Assembly: GCA_004369085.1 (NCBI GenBank)
Contig: ML210201.1
Location: forward strand, 62,001 to 126,000
Origin: Coprinopsis marcescibilis
Lineage: Eukaryota > Basidiomycota > Agaricomycetes > Agaricales > Psathyrellaceae
Direction of reading: 5' to 3'
Length of the DNA stretch: 64,000 nucleotides
Below, one piece after another: positions 20,768 through 32,536 of this stretch; the first letter of the stretch is position 1, and every line of letters starts with the position of its first letter. Under the pieces are notes generated by a model that was not told the DNA's origin, did not search any database, and saw only the letters and a list, made by a program, of their open reading frames with translations. The translations under genes and the position numbers were made by a program.

Positions 20768-22229
20768 ATGCCAGCCGCCACAGTACAGTCCAATGGGTCC
20801 GATGTCTCTACCGATGACACTGCTCGTGATATCGACACACCCCCCGCCCTGGTGGAGGCCGTCGGCATTGATAATGAGCCGATTTCAGTACGTACCCAAG
20901 TTTACCCAGACTTTGCAGCTGCGTCCCCGTTCTAATTAGCTTGTAGAGTGCCACCATGTTGACGGTTCGCAGCGATGAGCTGACCGAGGTTGGGGTAGTC
21001 TTGCCACCCGGGGAACACAGGCTATCCCAGTTCCCTGTCTTTAATCGAGACGTTCTCAGAAGGTTCACCGCAGATTTCCATGATGTGTCTGAACGGATCA
21101 TTTTAATCGATAAGGAGCTTGCGAGCGGAGGGAAAGAAACAATGGATGTTGAGCTGAGGATGTTCTGCGAAAGGGAGACGGAGGCTAGGCATTACTATGA
21201 AGGTGGATACACGTTCTTTGTGGACCATACCTGCTCAATGGTACGATCAATGTCACTTGACAAGCGGTGTTCACACTCTCATGGTTTTTACTAGTCTGAG
21301 GCAGGGGCAAGGTCTTTCATCAATAGCTTTGTCTTTGGAGTGATTGTATTTTGCCAAGGAGAGAGGAATCCGACATATAATCACCTATCCGAAAGCCACC
21401 ATTGCTTCTGAGCTAGATCCCCTAGTTATCAGAGGCCCACACTCCAGCCTTTCGCTGACTGGATCCGCTGACCACAGCCTCGTTGCATTAGAGGTATCCA
21501 AATGGAAAAAATTGAAAGGTGAGCAGTAATACACTGTCTGTCTTTACTCGGTTGAATCAGGGCTCCATCTCTAGCGGAGAGTTCAATTGCAAATGACCGG
21601 CCAAATATACTGAACTACGGGACCCTTGCTGCCGTAGTCAACGATGGGGATCTGAACCCCGGAAACAGCCATGTATCTGTCTTAAATGCGAAGGCTCAGC
21701 TCAATGAGAGCACCACACCTGTCGAATTGAACCGCTATTTCGCGCAGATTACGGCGGCGTGTGTCGGGAGGTAAGAGTCTGGCATCATCGCAATCGCATT
21801 GGTGGTTTATGTTCAGCTTTGACTGACTGCTCGCCTTTACTTCATGGAATGTAGCCAGTCTCTCTTTGGCGGGTGAGTAGCATTGTTGACTGTATTCCGT
21901 GCGCCTCTGAAATATCTCAATGCCACTAGTAAAGGCATCGCATGGAGTATCAGTGACGGGATAACGTGGATATTTGGGGTCTACTTGGGCAATATATCAA
22001 GCCAAATGGAGAGTACTGTCATTGGTGTCTGCACCCTTGATGTCACTTCTGAAGGAGACGGTGGAGATGGTGTGTCCCTTGCAGACATCTTCAAGCTTTT
22101 AACGTACTGGGTAGGTCTTATGTTTGCTTTCATGGAGCTTAATGGAAGCTTAAAATTTTGGGATGATTTTAGACCCTTGTCGAACCCGAGATCATTCTTT
22201 CAACGTGGAAGAAAAAATTCCTGGACTGA
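20768..22229 (+). CDS. Unrecognised protein, possible nuclease-like fold
   Basis: A consistent model joins 20768-20887, 20947-21240, 21295-21311, 21364-21518, 21575-21770, 21855-21872, 21930-22110 and 22173-22229, giving 345 residues. The third exon (17 bases) and its borders are the weakest part. I do not recognise the family. Visible blocks are MLTVRSDELTEVG, RHIITYPKATIASELDPLV, TGSADHSLVALEVSKWKKL, NAKAQLNESTTPVELNRYFAQITAACVG and GIAWSISDGITWIFGVYLG, ending WTLVEPEIILSTWKKKFLD. Alternating strands with Asp, Glu and Lys followed by a helix and a ...DG.TWIFGVYL strand recall the order of PD-(D/E)xK-like domains in fungal orphan proteins, but ExK itself is not clear. There is no signal peptide or membrane segment. 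Confidence 0.55.
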
Positions 22230-22335
22230 CCCTCGAGCCTTAGGGTTGAGACCAGCCGTTATGCATTTGGAAGTTTCAAATCAGGAGAAAGGGAGGAGGA
22301 TAACAAACATCACATTGTCTATAGTCTAGAACACT

Positions 22336-24075
22336 TTAATTTACAGGTTGATTGAGGCTGACAACATGATACTTTGACGTGTATTCATTGAGCGACTGGA
22401 TACGGTTCAATGATTCGTTGAAGTAAAAGTGTGGGCTAACCCAAGCCTTGTATTGGTCAGGGATTGGATGGGCGATTCCAGCGAAAGGAGCTTGAAGGTC
22501 ATCAGACCAGGAGTACTGGAGGGCCAAATGGCAGCGGAAAACCGACGCGCCCTTTCGGTAACCGTACCATTGCATTTTATCAGAACCAGTAAGTGTGTAT
22601 TGCCCCTGGACCAAGTGTACCACCTCTATCGGTCGATCCCCACCTGATCCCTTGGTGAAGCAAGGCAAAACGATCCCGTAGAGACCTCTCACAGTGGGGA
22701 TGACAATTCGAACGGAATTGCGGATGAAAAAAGGGGTGGCTGTGGAAGATTTAAATTTGATGCGGTTTTCGAAAAATTCCTTCCAGGCTGGATCTAGGAA
22801 GGGAAGTCGTTGCCTTTTTGAAGGCAGAAGAGAAGACGAGGGAGTTCCTTGCGCCAAGCTCCAAATTTGAACATGGTTACCCGTGAACAACTATAATGCG
22901 ATCATCAGGTAGAAGCATCAAGTCCTGGCAGAGGACCTGTAAGTGGTGGGGACTGGGCGGGTATCAATGAATGCAAGCCCACCTTGGTAGAAACAGTCGA
23001 GAAGTATACGCGATGGCCTGGAAGGGAATCTCTGGTAAGCCCAGCCCAGTTCACAACGACAACGGCTGGATTAGGGTCCTCCCAATTTCCATACATGCCA
23101 TAGGCAACCTTTGTCACCAAGAATCGCGCACGATATCATTGTGCTGTATGGATCTTCGTTAAAGGCTGAGAAAGCCACTGTCACGAGGGAGGAGTGGCTC
23201 AAACGAGAAGTTCATGATGACCGCATGTTTCGTCAGGGTCTAGTGAAATGGCGATCGGATCAGCATCGTTGGCGGGGTGTTGGGTATGCTTTGGGGATCC
23301 TGGTAATAAACACTGCCTTTATGTGCCGAGTATGGCATGAAGCGACCACCGGGGATGGTACCGAGCTTTCGATGCTCTGTGCTGTTTATTTGAAGTGTCG
23401 ACGTCTGTGGCGGGGATATTTTGTTGGAGAAGTCGCGCACATCTCTAAACCACCCCGTGATAAGCACTTCCAGCTCGCTCGATGTGCAATGCTCCAAAGG
23501 TTTTGGCAGAAGGAAAGGCCTTGGAAAACCGTTAGGTAGTATCGATGAAGCAATGTGACCCAAATGGATCTGGCTCATGATGTCAGATGGATGACTTTGC
23601 AACACTGAAAGGATGGTCCTTTAAATGTGTTGTGCGCGCTGAAGTACGAATACTCACACATCGCAACCTTAGAATGTCACTCCACTCGGCGAACTCCATA
23701 GCCGCAATGATGAGTTCTTCTGGTAAGGTGGTAAGGTTGAGCTCAACCTAGCCCAATAAGTCTCCGAGTCCGACCCTTCAACCAAGCCAGTATGGCACTC
23801 ACCGCGGTAGTACTAGTACGCGCCAGCGAAGGTTGGTGCCCTCCTTTAGCTACAAAGTTATTGACGTGGCTAGCTAAAGACCAAGGTACATTGATCATAT
23901 TCCATGGATTGTGTGTGTGCCATGTATGCGGGTTGTTCGCCAGATGGTTCACCACCAAATGGATAGGTGAAAGTTCGGTGTGAAAGGAAAGCACACCCAA
24001 GGGCCAACCGATGACGGACGTCCACATTTGGAGGTCATGCATCTCGGAGAGTCCGACGGCCCGGCGGTACCCCAA
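22336..24075 (-). pseudogene. Decayed F-box protein gene
   Basis: Read from high to low coordinates, an exon ending at about 23811 joins in phase to VELNLTTLPEELIIAAMEFA and EWSDILRLRC (23765-23658), which is an F-box. The next exon starts at 23604 with CCKVIHLTS, meets a TGA at 23575-23577, and continues ARSIWVTLLHRY, the normal F-box follow-on. The reading frame then shifts to PNGFPRPFLLPKPLEHCTSSELE, typical of the linker in this basidiomycete family. Later exons keep the propeller-like half (GTIPGGRFMPYSAHKGSVYY; FIRNSVRIVIPTVRGLYGIV; DKMQWYGYRKGASVF), ending near 22336. One stop (a CGA to TGA change would explain it) plus one frameshift suggest a recent pseudogene. The first exon and start are uncertain. 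Confidence 0.6.
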
Positions 24076-24790
24076 TTTGACTAAACGGAAAGTTCAATGT
24101 AATTGAAATCCCTTGAGCGCTTGAGCCCTCTTGACCCTTCAATTGGGACGTTAACGTTTGCAAGCTCTCAAATGCCCTTTGTCAGCCCCCAGGAGACCTT
24201 TGACTGCGCTTTAACATGCCTCTGATGTCGGTTCCGTTCCCTATTCTCATTCGATGGATCTACTAATTCAAGACTACCAAAGGTTTAGGGAGGGCATAGT
24301 CTTCTTGCTCGGATTCAAAGAAAACAAGGCGACAATGTACCAGTTTACGGAGCGGAATCCAATGAATTTACCTATTCTCTTCGTCTTCTGACCCATGAAC
24401 GTGTCAACTCATGACTGCCATCTGGACCAATTGAGGATTCTCGACTGATGAAAAAACTTTTTTCTGTGCTCTTCATACAGATTTTAAAAACTCCGTGGCC
24501 TAGTTATTAGCAGTAGCCTAATGGGCAACTCCTGGAGTATGCACTTCTTGTTTTACTTAGTGACCAACGAGGCTTAGGACAACGCGATTTATGCAGGTAC
24601 ACTTCTTCTGTAGATGTCAAACCGACCAGCCTCGAGCGTTCAAAATCCGGCCCACGCCGCGTGTTATCTGAGACGTGAACCCGTGTCAGTTCCCGAGTTT
24701 ACTGATTTCAGGGGAGATTATAAGCAAAAGAACGACATTAGAACCCTGTTTTTGTGTAAACATTCCTTCCCACATTTCGTCATTCGACCA
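24076..24790. other. Intergenic region before the DUF4139 gene
   Basis: No gene is seen. The ATG at 24614 opens a frame that runs into the 24791 gene in another phase and is not supported. Confidence 0.45.
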
Positions 24791-26943
24791 ATGCCTCGAA
24801 CTGGATCTCCAGCTGCTTCTGCTGATTCCATCCCTCCCCCTCCCTTCAATGGATCTCATACCATCGAACTTGTTGCCGGCCAGCACAGCAAGATTACTGG
24901 AGTTTCTGTATACTCTTCGTATGCGCATGTTACACGGCTGTTCAAGTTCAAAGTTCGAACCGGTCGAAATCAAGTTGTGATCAATGGTCTCCCCCACTCA
25001 CTCAAGAAAGATTCCTTCAGGTTTGTGCGTTATGTATAATGGGATGAATGTAGCCACTCGTCTGATACTCTTTGTGCCGTGACACTGGTGGCAGAGTGGA
25101 AGGGCGCGGCTCGGCTTCGATTCACGATGTTACTATCGCTCGGGTTGATCCACCCGCCCGGCTGTCAGTTACTTCACCAAGACTTGACCAGCTTCGTGCT
25201 GAAGACAATAAACTCGCGCGAGGGCTGAGAAGAGCCGAGAAGGAGCTCAAGTTTTTGGACTCATATTTCACTACCCTTGACGTTCAGAAGATTAATGTCT
25301 CGGAGCTTCAAGAGATCATCGACGGGTATGATACAGCGAAGGAGAAACTGGAAGAGAAAGTCGTTGGACTTGAGGCCAAAAGGGGTGCTGTGCGTGAGAA
25401 AGTGCGCCAAGAGGAGGGAACCCAGGAAGGTGATAAGTCAAATTCGCAGCGCACCATAAGAGCAACTATTGGTATTTTTGCGAGTGGCGAGGGCTCAGTG
25501 GAGTTAATTGCAACCTATGGTGAGCTTTCCGGTATCAGACTCTCATCTATGATCTGACAATTATGTTATCCTTCAGCTGTCCGTGATGCGACTTGGGCAC
25601 CGACTTACGATATTCGCGTTAATACTGAGTCAAAACTGAAGCACGCATCCATCACATATAAAGGCTCCATTACTCAGAACTCAGGCGAGGTAGACCAAGC
25701 CCTTCATTGAAGAACAAGTCATCAACTGATGGGAATAAGGATTGGACAGACACTTCGATAACTTTGGAGACCGCAACTCTCACTGTTGGCGCATTTATTC
25801 CAACACTCAGCGCATGGAAGGTCTCAGTTTATGATCCGAGCCGTAGCTCTAGGCATCGCAGGCGCTCTCCCACCCCGCTCTACGTACACCAAAGGCGATC
25901 GCTGTCGAGGTCGAGGTCCCCAGAATGTCGCCGCCAAGCGAGCTCTAGGTCCAGGTCCCGGTCCCGTCGAAGGGATGAACGGCGATCGCGGTCATATTCA
26001 CCTATGGGGAGGCGCACCCTTGATGTGTCCGGAGCAAGCCATAACATCACGTTTACTGTACCAGGGCTAATGACGATTCCAAGTGATAACATCGCCCACG
26101 GTGTGACCATTGCTGATCTGTCACTTGGAGCCAAGTTAGAATGGGTAGCCATCCCCAAGTTGGATTCCAGAGTTCATTTGAAAGTAAGTCGCTGGCAGCT
26201 ACTCAGGACACCGGGCAGCTTGCTGACCATTACTCCCCTCCCAAATTTCAGGCGATAATCAAGAATGCGTCCGAGTATTTGCTTTTAAATGGGATTGCCC
26301 ATGTTTATGTAGATGGTAGTTTCGTCTCGAAGTACAAACTACCTCTGGTCAGTCCTGAGGAGGGCTTTGACTGCCATCTGGGGTGCGTAACTCCCTCCCG
26401 TTTCTCTTCCATTGTCCTTATTTACTATATACCCCTAGTATCGATCGTTCCATCCGCATTGCCTATGCGCCTCTCTCCAAGAAACTGAGCCAAAGCGGCT
26501 TTGTTAACAAATCTCAAACCCACAGCTATACCCAAAGCATCAGTATCCAAAATACGAAATCTGTGGCGGTAGAGAGCCTCAAGATTTTGGACCATGTTCC
26601 CGTTTCCGAAGACGCCACCGTCGCCGTTAAACTCATCAGTCCCGCCCTTACGCTTCCGGACATCAACAGCTCGTCTTCATCATCGGGTCTATTATCTCCA
26701 AAACGAACTGTAGAGAATCGCTTAGGAGTACGAGTTCCAACTCCGGTCACGGTTTCCCAAGGAATTGTAGCACAGTGGCAAGGGTCGGATGATATTGCCT
26801 CTGAGGGGGGAGTCGAACGTCTGGGTAAAGACGGTCAGATTGTCTGGAGCTGCGTTATACCATCTCAGGGGAAGGTGAACCTGAAATTACAGTTTGAGAT
26901 ATCTGCTCCTGTGGGTGCAAACATCTCCGGACTCGCAAGGTGA
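24791..26943 (+). CDS. DUF4139 (mucoidy-inhibitor-A-like) protein with RS-rich insert
   Basis: The CDS joins 24791-25020, 25095-25519, 25577-25689, 25740-26183, 26252-26382 and 26439-26943, for 615 residues. The N-terminal part (GVSVYSSYAHVTRLFKFKVR ... GLPHSLKKDSFRVEGRG) is the DUF4140-type domain. It is followed by a coiled coil (about residues 115-190: ARGLRRAEKELKFLDSYF, EKLEEKVVGLEAKRG), then DUF4139 (TWAPTYDIRVN, ITQNSGEDWTDTSITLETAT, ISGLAR end). The biochemical role of the family is not known. Within DUF4139, after SAWKVSVYDPS, is an insert of about 60 residues rich in Ser-Arg dipeptides (RRSLSRSRSPECRRQ; SSRSRSRSRRRDERRSRS), like the RS domains of splicing factors. The start was chosen as the first ATG in phase with the conserved domain. 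Confidence 0.85.
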
Positions 26944-27029
26944 CATATATAAGTATCATGGACGATGTAGAGTAGGTACATTTGACGCCAGCCTATGAGT
27001 CCGGGTCGCATAAAAATATAGTATCCCCT

Positions 27030-28566
27030 CTACTTCTCATCCTCTTCAGGCTCCCTGTCTCGCACTTGAGGTCGTATTGGGCGAGGGTGGGGCTGTTGAT
27101 CAATATTGTCCACCACCGTCAGCAGATCAGGCAGCTTGAGTCCAGTCCCCTTGAAACGTGGTCAGTCATCTTCCACTACATAATAGAACCTGGCATCGAG
27201 CCACTCACAATCAAAGAGGCCGGGAAGCCAAGCTCAAAGGGAAGAATGCTTTCCAAATAAATCATATGCTCGTCAGTCAGGGACACTTCGAGTCCCTCGA
27301 TGTTCTCAATTAAATGTTCGCTCTTCCGTCCTCCTAGGATTGGAAAGACATAAGGAGCTTTGTGCAACACATATGCAATAGCAACTATGCCCAGTCAAAT
27401 ATATGTGGTGAGAATGACGTCTGTCATAAATAGAAGAGTGTCTGGCATACCGGATCTAATTGACTTGGCTCCTATCTCGTTTGCAACTTTCTCTAATGCT
27501 TGTGAGACCGCACACTCTGTCTCATTTCGCTTCCAGTCTCCAAGAGTAGTACGCCCAGGGTCTCCGGACTCCACTTTCCTCTGCTCCTCTGCGTCAGTTC
27601 GAAGTTTACCTCCGGCTAACACAAACCAAGGCGCAAGAGCCATCCCTATAACGAAAGTCAACTCAATCACTCGACAACGATTGTTGGCAACGCAATACCT
27701 TCCGCCCTAGCCATAGGGATAATTTCTCTCTCGAAAGATCTTTCCAGTATGCTCCATTGACCTTGATATATTACAAAGGGGGTCAAAGCGTGATCTCTTG
27801 CGTATTGATTGGCACGCGAAACAATCCAAGCAGGCGTGTCCGAAATGCCCTGTTAAGCGCTCAATATTGTCATGAAAGAGACACTCATTTGGACGGAGCC
27901 CACCAGGTAAAGGACTTTTCCCTGCATCACCATGTTATGTAGCCCTCGCATAACTTCTTCGATGCTAGTCTGGAAGTCCCACCAGTGGACATATAGGAGG
28001 TCGATGTATGATGTTCGCAACTTCTTTAGTGAAGCGGACACCGAAATGTGCAGACTCTTCATGCCATTCCCGGCAAATAGGATCTTCTGGGAGACGGAGC
28101 TATCTGTGCGCTTATAGTTGGTGCTGTACTGTACAAGGAAGATTTTCAGCTATCAGTTTGTACTTCGGTCTAGCGAACTACCTTGGTGGCGATAAATAAT
28201 TGATCACGAATACCGCGCTGCTCGGCCCATTCTCCAATGAACTGCTCTGAAGTTTCCTCTTGGCTATTTTGAGGTGATAAAAGTGAGATGTGGCATAACA
28301 GTTAGTGCACAAACTATATCCCAGTTAAAAACACCCACTAGGCGTTCGCAGTGTCGATGAAGTTTCCGCCGTTGTCGAAGTACGCGTCTAGCAGCTTAAA
28401 GCTTGACTCCTTGGTCATGGTTCCCCACCCCATGGATTCCCACTTGTCGCCAATGTTACCTGCTCCGAGCACAATTGGAGAGACATGTACACCAGCTGTT
28501 GGCGAAAGCAAGCGATATCGACCTAGAGCGGATGGAGGAGGAGGGGGGGGGATCCCAAAACGACAT
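27030..28566 (-). CDS. Aldo/keto reductase, aryl-alcohol dehydrogenase type
   Basis: Seven exons are 28339-28566, 28182-28263, 27904-28128, 27699-27849, 27451-27645, 27209-27384 and 27030-27149. The protein follows the fungal AAD pattern: [40 protein letters not shown] with the catalytic tyrosine, [11 protein letters not shown] with the histidine, [30 protein letters not shown] and [19 protein letters not shown]. Such enzymes reduce aromatic aldehydes with NADPH and are linked to lignin-aromatic metabolism. The expected start, MSFWD at 28566, is out of frame with the rest by one base because of a run of nine G (nine C on the coding strand) at 28543-28551. With eight, the chain would read MSFWD then prolines then SALGRY. 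This is an assembly error or a real frameshift; otherwise the gene is intact. Confidence 0.85.
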
Positions 28567-29082
28567 CCTGTCTTACTAAAGAGTTCAATCTGTTTACCTG
28601 GGCTTAAATAGATATAGAAGCGCTTAACGACCCATTTTGGTTGAAGAAAAATGCCACAGAAACGCAGAGATACAGTCACGGGTGCTAGAATCCCAAATCG
28701 TTGAGGTTCGAATGTAATTCGCGTTATTGTTCTCTTCGGACCTCCGTGAAAAACGTGATTTAGACTGCTCTCGTCCGGGATCGTCGCCATAAAATGCAGA
28801 CAGTGTAGATCAGCCGAGTACTCTAAAAGTGAGCTCCAGACCTGGATACAGCGTTTACATCGCAGCGGACTCAGTATCCGGCTGCACTGCTTCCGGCCAC
28901 TATTTCATCGAGCGCTTATTTTAGCAATGCATCAGTTGCATGTGTCACATTGTGCCTGAAACGACTCTGCCCTATTCAATACAATTCATTTCTATGACTA
29001 TATAGTACAACACTGCACGTTACAGTAATTCGACGCTGCAATCAAAAGCCAAAATGGAACAAAAACATGCATTTTAATTTTA
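28567..29082. other. Intergenic region, AKR promoter side
   Basis: No gene is seen. A minus-strand open frame extends upstream of the AKR start to 28790 but shows no AKR similarity before SALGRY and is probably leader sequence. Confidence 0.45.
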
Positions 29083-31157
29083 TCAGACAACGTCCCGACG
29101 CTGGTTGGAGTTATCATCAGCCCAAAAGCTTGGTTCTTCCCGAAGACTGAACGTAGCGAGTTCCATTGCATTCCCTCCTACAGGACTGCGCGCACTTGTG
29201 ATGGACCTCCCATAGTTCGACTCGTCGATCGTGCTCAGCCGTGTCTTCAATGTCTTCGAGAAGTGGAATCCAGGATAGTCGTCACTCAGCATGGTGTCGG
29301 TCTGAGTTTGATTGAAGCCAGGTGCTACGATTTTGAGGGCTGGATCGACTTCCATGTGTGTTTTCTGAGTGAAGAGACTGGGCATCTCGGGCTTAACCTG
29401 GGAATCGCTGACTTTGTGGACAGATTTTTTGAGGTTGATAGTGATGCGTGACATCATCGCTACCTGCGGGAGAAGTATCAGCGGGCCACTTCTGTTTAGA
29501 TCGAGAATGGGCTTACAGTTAGCCTAGATACCGTGACCGAGGCAAATTAGAAGCAGGTTCTTCAATCTTTCAAAGTTCTGATTTTGGACTCACAGGAGCT
29601 CTAGCCTGAGCAGTGAGCGGTTGCAATCAGTTGGTTGAACACACCATCAAAGGAGCAGAAGCTTACTGTGCCGTGATATTCTGGATACCAGGTGGAGCGA
29701 AAACGATCATCAACGTCAAGACGAGCGTGACTGCGAATATGGCGCTAAGTAAACAATCAGATTAGCAACAGTTCTCAATCGATGCTGGAATGGATATCGT
29801 GGCTTGAGACTTACCTATAATAGACAAGACCATCCTGAAAAAGCCGCTTCATTATGTACGATGTCCGCTTGTTTTTGAGGGTTGGAAGGGTGCGGTAAAC
29901 AGTGAGGGATAGAATAACGGTATCGTAGACAAGCGGTAGCCATGCAGAGGAGGCAGCGAGCCAACCGGGCCTAAGGTTTACGAGCGATCAGATAGAGAAG
30001 TTGGAGAAGATGATACGCTATCATAGCCGAAGGGACTTACACCGTAGGGGAGAATATCATGGTGCACGCTATTGCATTTTGCGGTGTCATTAACAACCTG
30101 GTTCAAGAATATCAAGCCAGACTTACCGACCACTCCGGATTCTGGGTTATGATGGACGCCTAGATATGGCAAGACATGTCACTATTCGGCTCAGCTTTCT
30201 CGAAGACAGAAGGCGAATGCGACGTACGAACACCGTGAGTCAGGAGGTAGGCGTTTACCCCAAACTCTACGCATAGGAGAACAAAAACACCGACAAGAAC
30301 GGGTATATTCCGGTGGTATAGGGCATGGATGCGCATGAACATCATCAGAGCTAAGGTTTAACGTAGACCTCAGTTTTTTTTAGCTCGGATTGAAGAAGCT
30401 GATAACGTACCAACGATATTAATGCCAGTCACAGTCATGGCGCCCTCAAACCTTATGAAGCGGTCGCAACTACAAGATACAAATGATTGAGTATCTATCA
30501 AGATTGCGAAGAAGCAAACGAGTCTTACGTCTAGTAGTTGTAAGTAAGCACCGTATCGTTCCATTGAGCAACACAAACACACCTCGTTCGTCCAAAAAGG
30601 TGAAAGATAAGCTGAGAAGAATGCTCGAGCTCAGCGACGTCCACGTAGTGGTATCAAGGCTATATCGTACCAATTAAATTGACTATGAAACCCAGTGGCG
30701 TCAAGTAGCGGTTCTGTGGAGGTGGAAGTCAGAGATGGGGACGTCTCAATTTAAATCTGCATACCACAAGAAAGAGATATACAACTGAGGATGGATCCAG
30801 AACTATCAGAATGAAATGCAAGCTGGATGTATGACAATGGCTTACTCGGGCCTTTCTTCCCCTTCCAAATGTACTCGACCTGGGCAGTTCAGCACCGGCG
30901 ACCAGAGTAAAGCAGTGGAGAACTCACCTCGTCTGCAAAGGTATCGACATGATCCCACACCAGCATCGTGAAGCTAGCAAAGCCCATATACTGGCGACCC
31001 TGGTAAGTCAATGATTACCGGAATATCGAATGTTAACCACTGACGTTGGTGTTAAGCCTACAAAAGCCAATGTAAATGTGATGTTGGCTAAGAACGCGAC
31101 ATTTGTAACGTACTGCCATGAAATATCCTCGATAATTGTTGGAATTCGCTGAGACAT
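29083..31157 (-). CDS. DUF6533 seven-helix membrane protein
   Basis: About fifteen exons run from ATG at 31157 to TGA at 29083. The DUF6533 signature is clear: GFASFTMLVWDHVDTFADE, then VEYIWKGKKGP and, across two introns, IVYLFLV and NRYLTPLGFIVNLI. Then come AYLSPFWTNEV, CDRFIRFEGAMTVTGINIV, ALMMFMRIHALYHRN, VFVLLCVEFGVNAYLLTHGV, the cysteine loop ACTMIFSPTV, KNKRTSYIMKRLFQDGLVYY and VAMMSRITINLKKS, with a soluble tail of about 110 residues. Exons are unusually small: 30765-30784 is 20 bases, 29594-29605 is 12 and 29517-29523 is 7. All are needed to keep frame and the family motif QLELLLTVAMMSRI. The family is common in Agaricomycetes, is predicted to be plasma-membrane located and has no known ligand. 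Confidence 0.85.
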
Positions 31158-32536
31158 ATGGGTTAAGGGAGTATGTACGTCCTTCTACTGTTTCAGTGAA
31201 AGAGATCAGCAATGCAAATGGGCTTTGGAGGGATTAGCTGCGGCTCAGGCTTCAGAACCTATACAGCATGGAAATCCGGAACGCCAAGGGTGCCAGGAAG
31301 AGCTACGCAGGCGACGAAGGGGTGATCTGACAGGGTCCGATAAACATGGCACTCGTTGGCTTCGCTCTATATAAGAAGGAAGGCCTGAGACTATCAGTAG
31401 GGAGACCAAATGGGCATCACGGTTGAGCCCCAAGGACCTAGCTGCAAAATTGGTCCTAAGTAACGTTAGCATCAGAACCCAAAGTATGAGAAGTTGACGT
31501 ACCACAGATTTAAGATTGGCCCTAATTTGGGCATGATTCTCCACCACTGCACAGGCGGACAGGTGAAAGATCGAGATAGAGCCGCTGGAGCCGCAAGACT
31601 TTCATCATTGCAAAGCTGCGTTTGATGGTCGCATGTCGCATGTCTGGCCTTCTTATGTGATGACAAAGATGCTTTCGAAATCATACCCTTGAACCCGTAC
31701 ATCTACACTGTCGCCGGCGCAAACGGAATTGTCGCTGACGGTCATCGCAAAGACCAGATCGACGAACAGGAAATGTGTTCAACAAGGAGCTACTGAACTT
31801 CACTTGCAGCAATCGGTGTTTTAGAACACTGAACCCTCGGTGTCTATAGTGGTTGTGTTTTACGCGGTGTACATTTGGACGGTTCTTTGAATCAACAACT
31901 TGTCCGAGAATACGGAGAGGTATAAGCCATCAAGAATGTTGAAGGAAATAGAACGCACAATCCGATGCCTTCAAGCCCGAAGGCTTTTACGACTGGGAAA
32001 TCACTGGGAGGAGCCTTAGAACACATCAACTGATTGTCAAGGACGTCTCCGTCTGTCAAGATACAGTCAAATGAAGCTCAATCTATCGTATTCCGTTGAA
32101 ACCCGCTTCATAGTACCAGATCCTGCGGTAGAGGGACCAAATCAGTGGGTATGTTATATAGGAATGATTCACCAATGACGTACCGGTACCATGCACTGCA
32201 AAGCTGATCTTCTCCAAAGAGCGACAGCGACGTAGAACAAACATAATTAAACTGGAGAACATATCTGCGTTCTCCATGCTCCAAAAGGTAGATACAATAA
32301 AATATCAAATACATATAACGAATGTGATGACCCGAAATCAGGGTTCTACGCGGGTTGTCAAGGTTAATATTGGCCTAGTAATCAAAGATAGTACTCACCA
32401 AAGCTAAATACGGTCCCCGGAATCAATCAAACGACATATTGTCCAAAAGGGAAACTCGAGGATAACCGGGTAGGAGGGACAATCCAGGAACACTGGGTAT
32501 CAACGAATACAGGTTTATGCAGACTCATGACAAGAT
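31158..32536. other. Gene-poor stretch, possible remnants
   Basis: I see no supportable gene. Minus-strand frames at 31245-31702 are flanked by plausible splice sites but have no recognisable motif; they may be 5' leader of the DUF6533 gene or decayed coding sequence. Bases 31750-32530 show nothing. Confidence 0.4.

Noticed and set aside
637..22335. A complete B mating-type locus
   Set aside because: No STE3-type receptor could be found. The seven-helix proteins at 637 and 29083 belong to other fungal families.
30680..30790. A stop codon between the GKKGP and NRYLTPLG parts of the DUF6533 gene
   Set aside because: A 20-base exon at 30765-30784 flanked by 61- and 51-base introns supplies IVYLFLV and restores the family sequence, so the gene is intact there.
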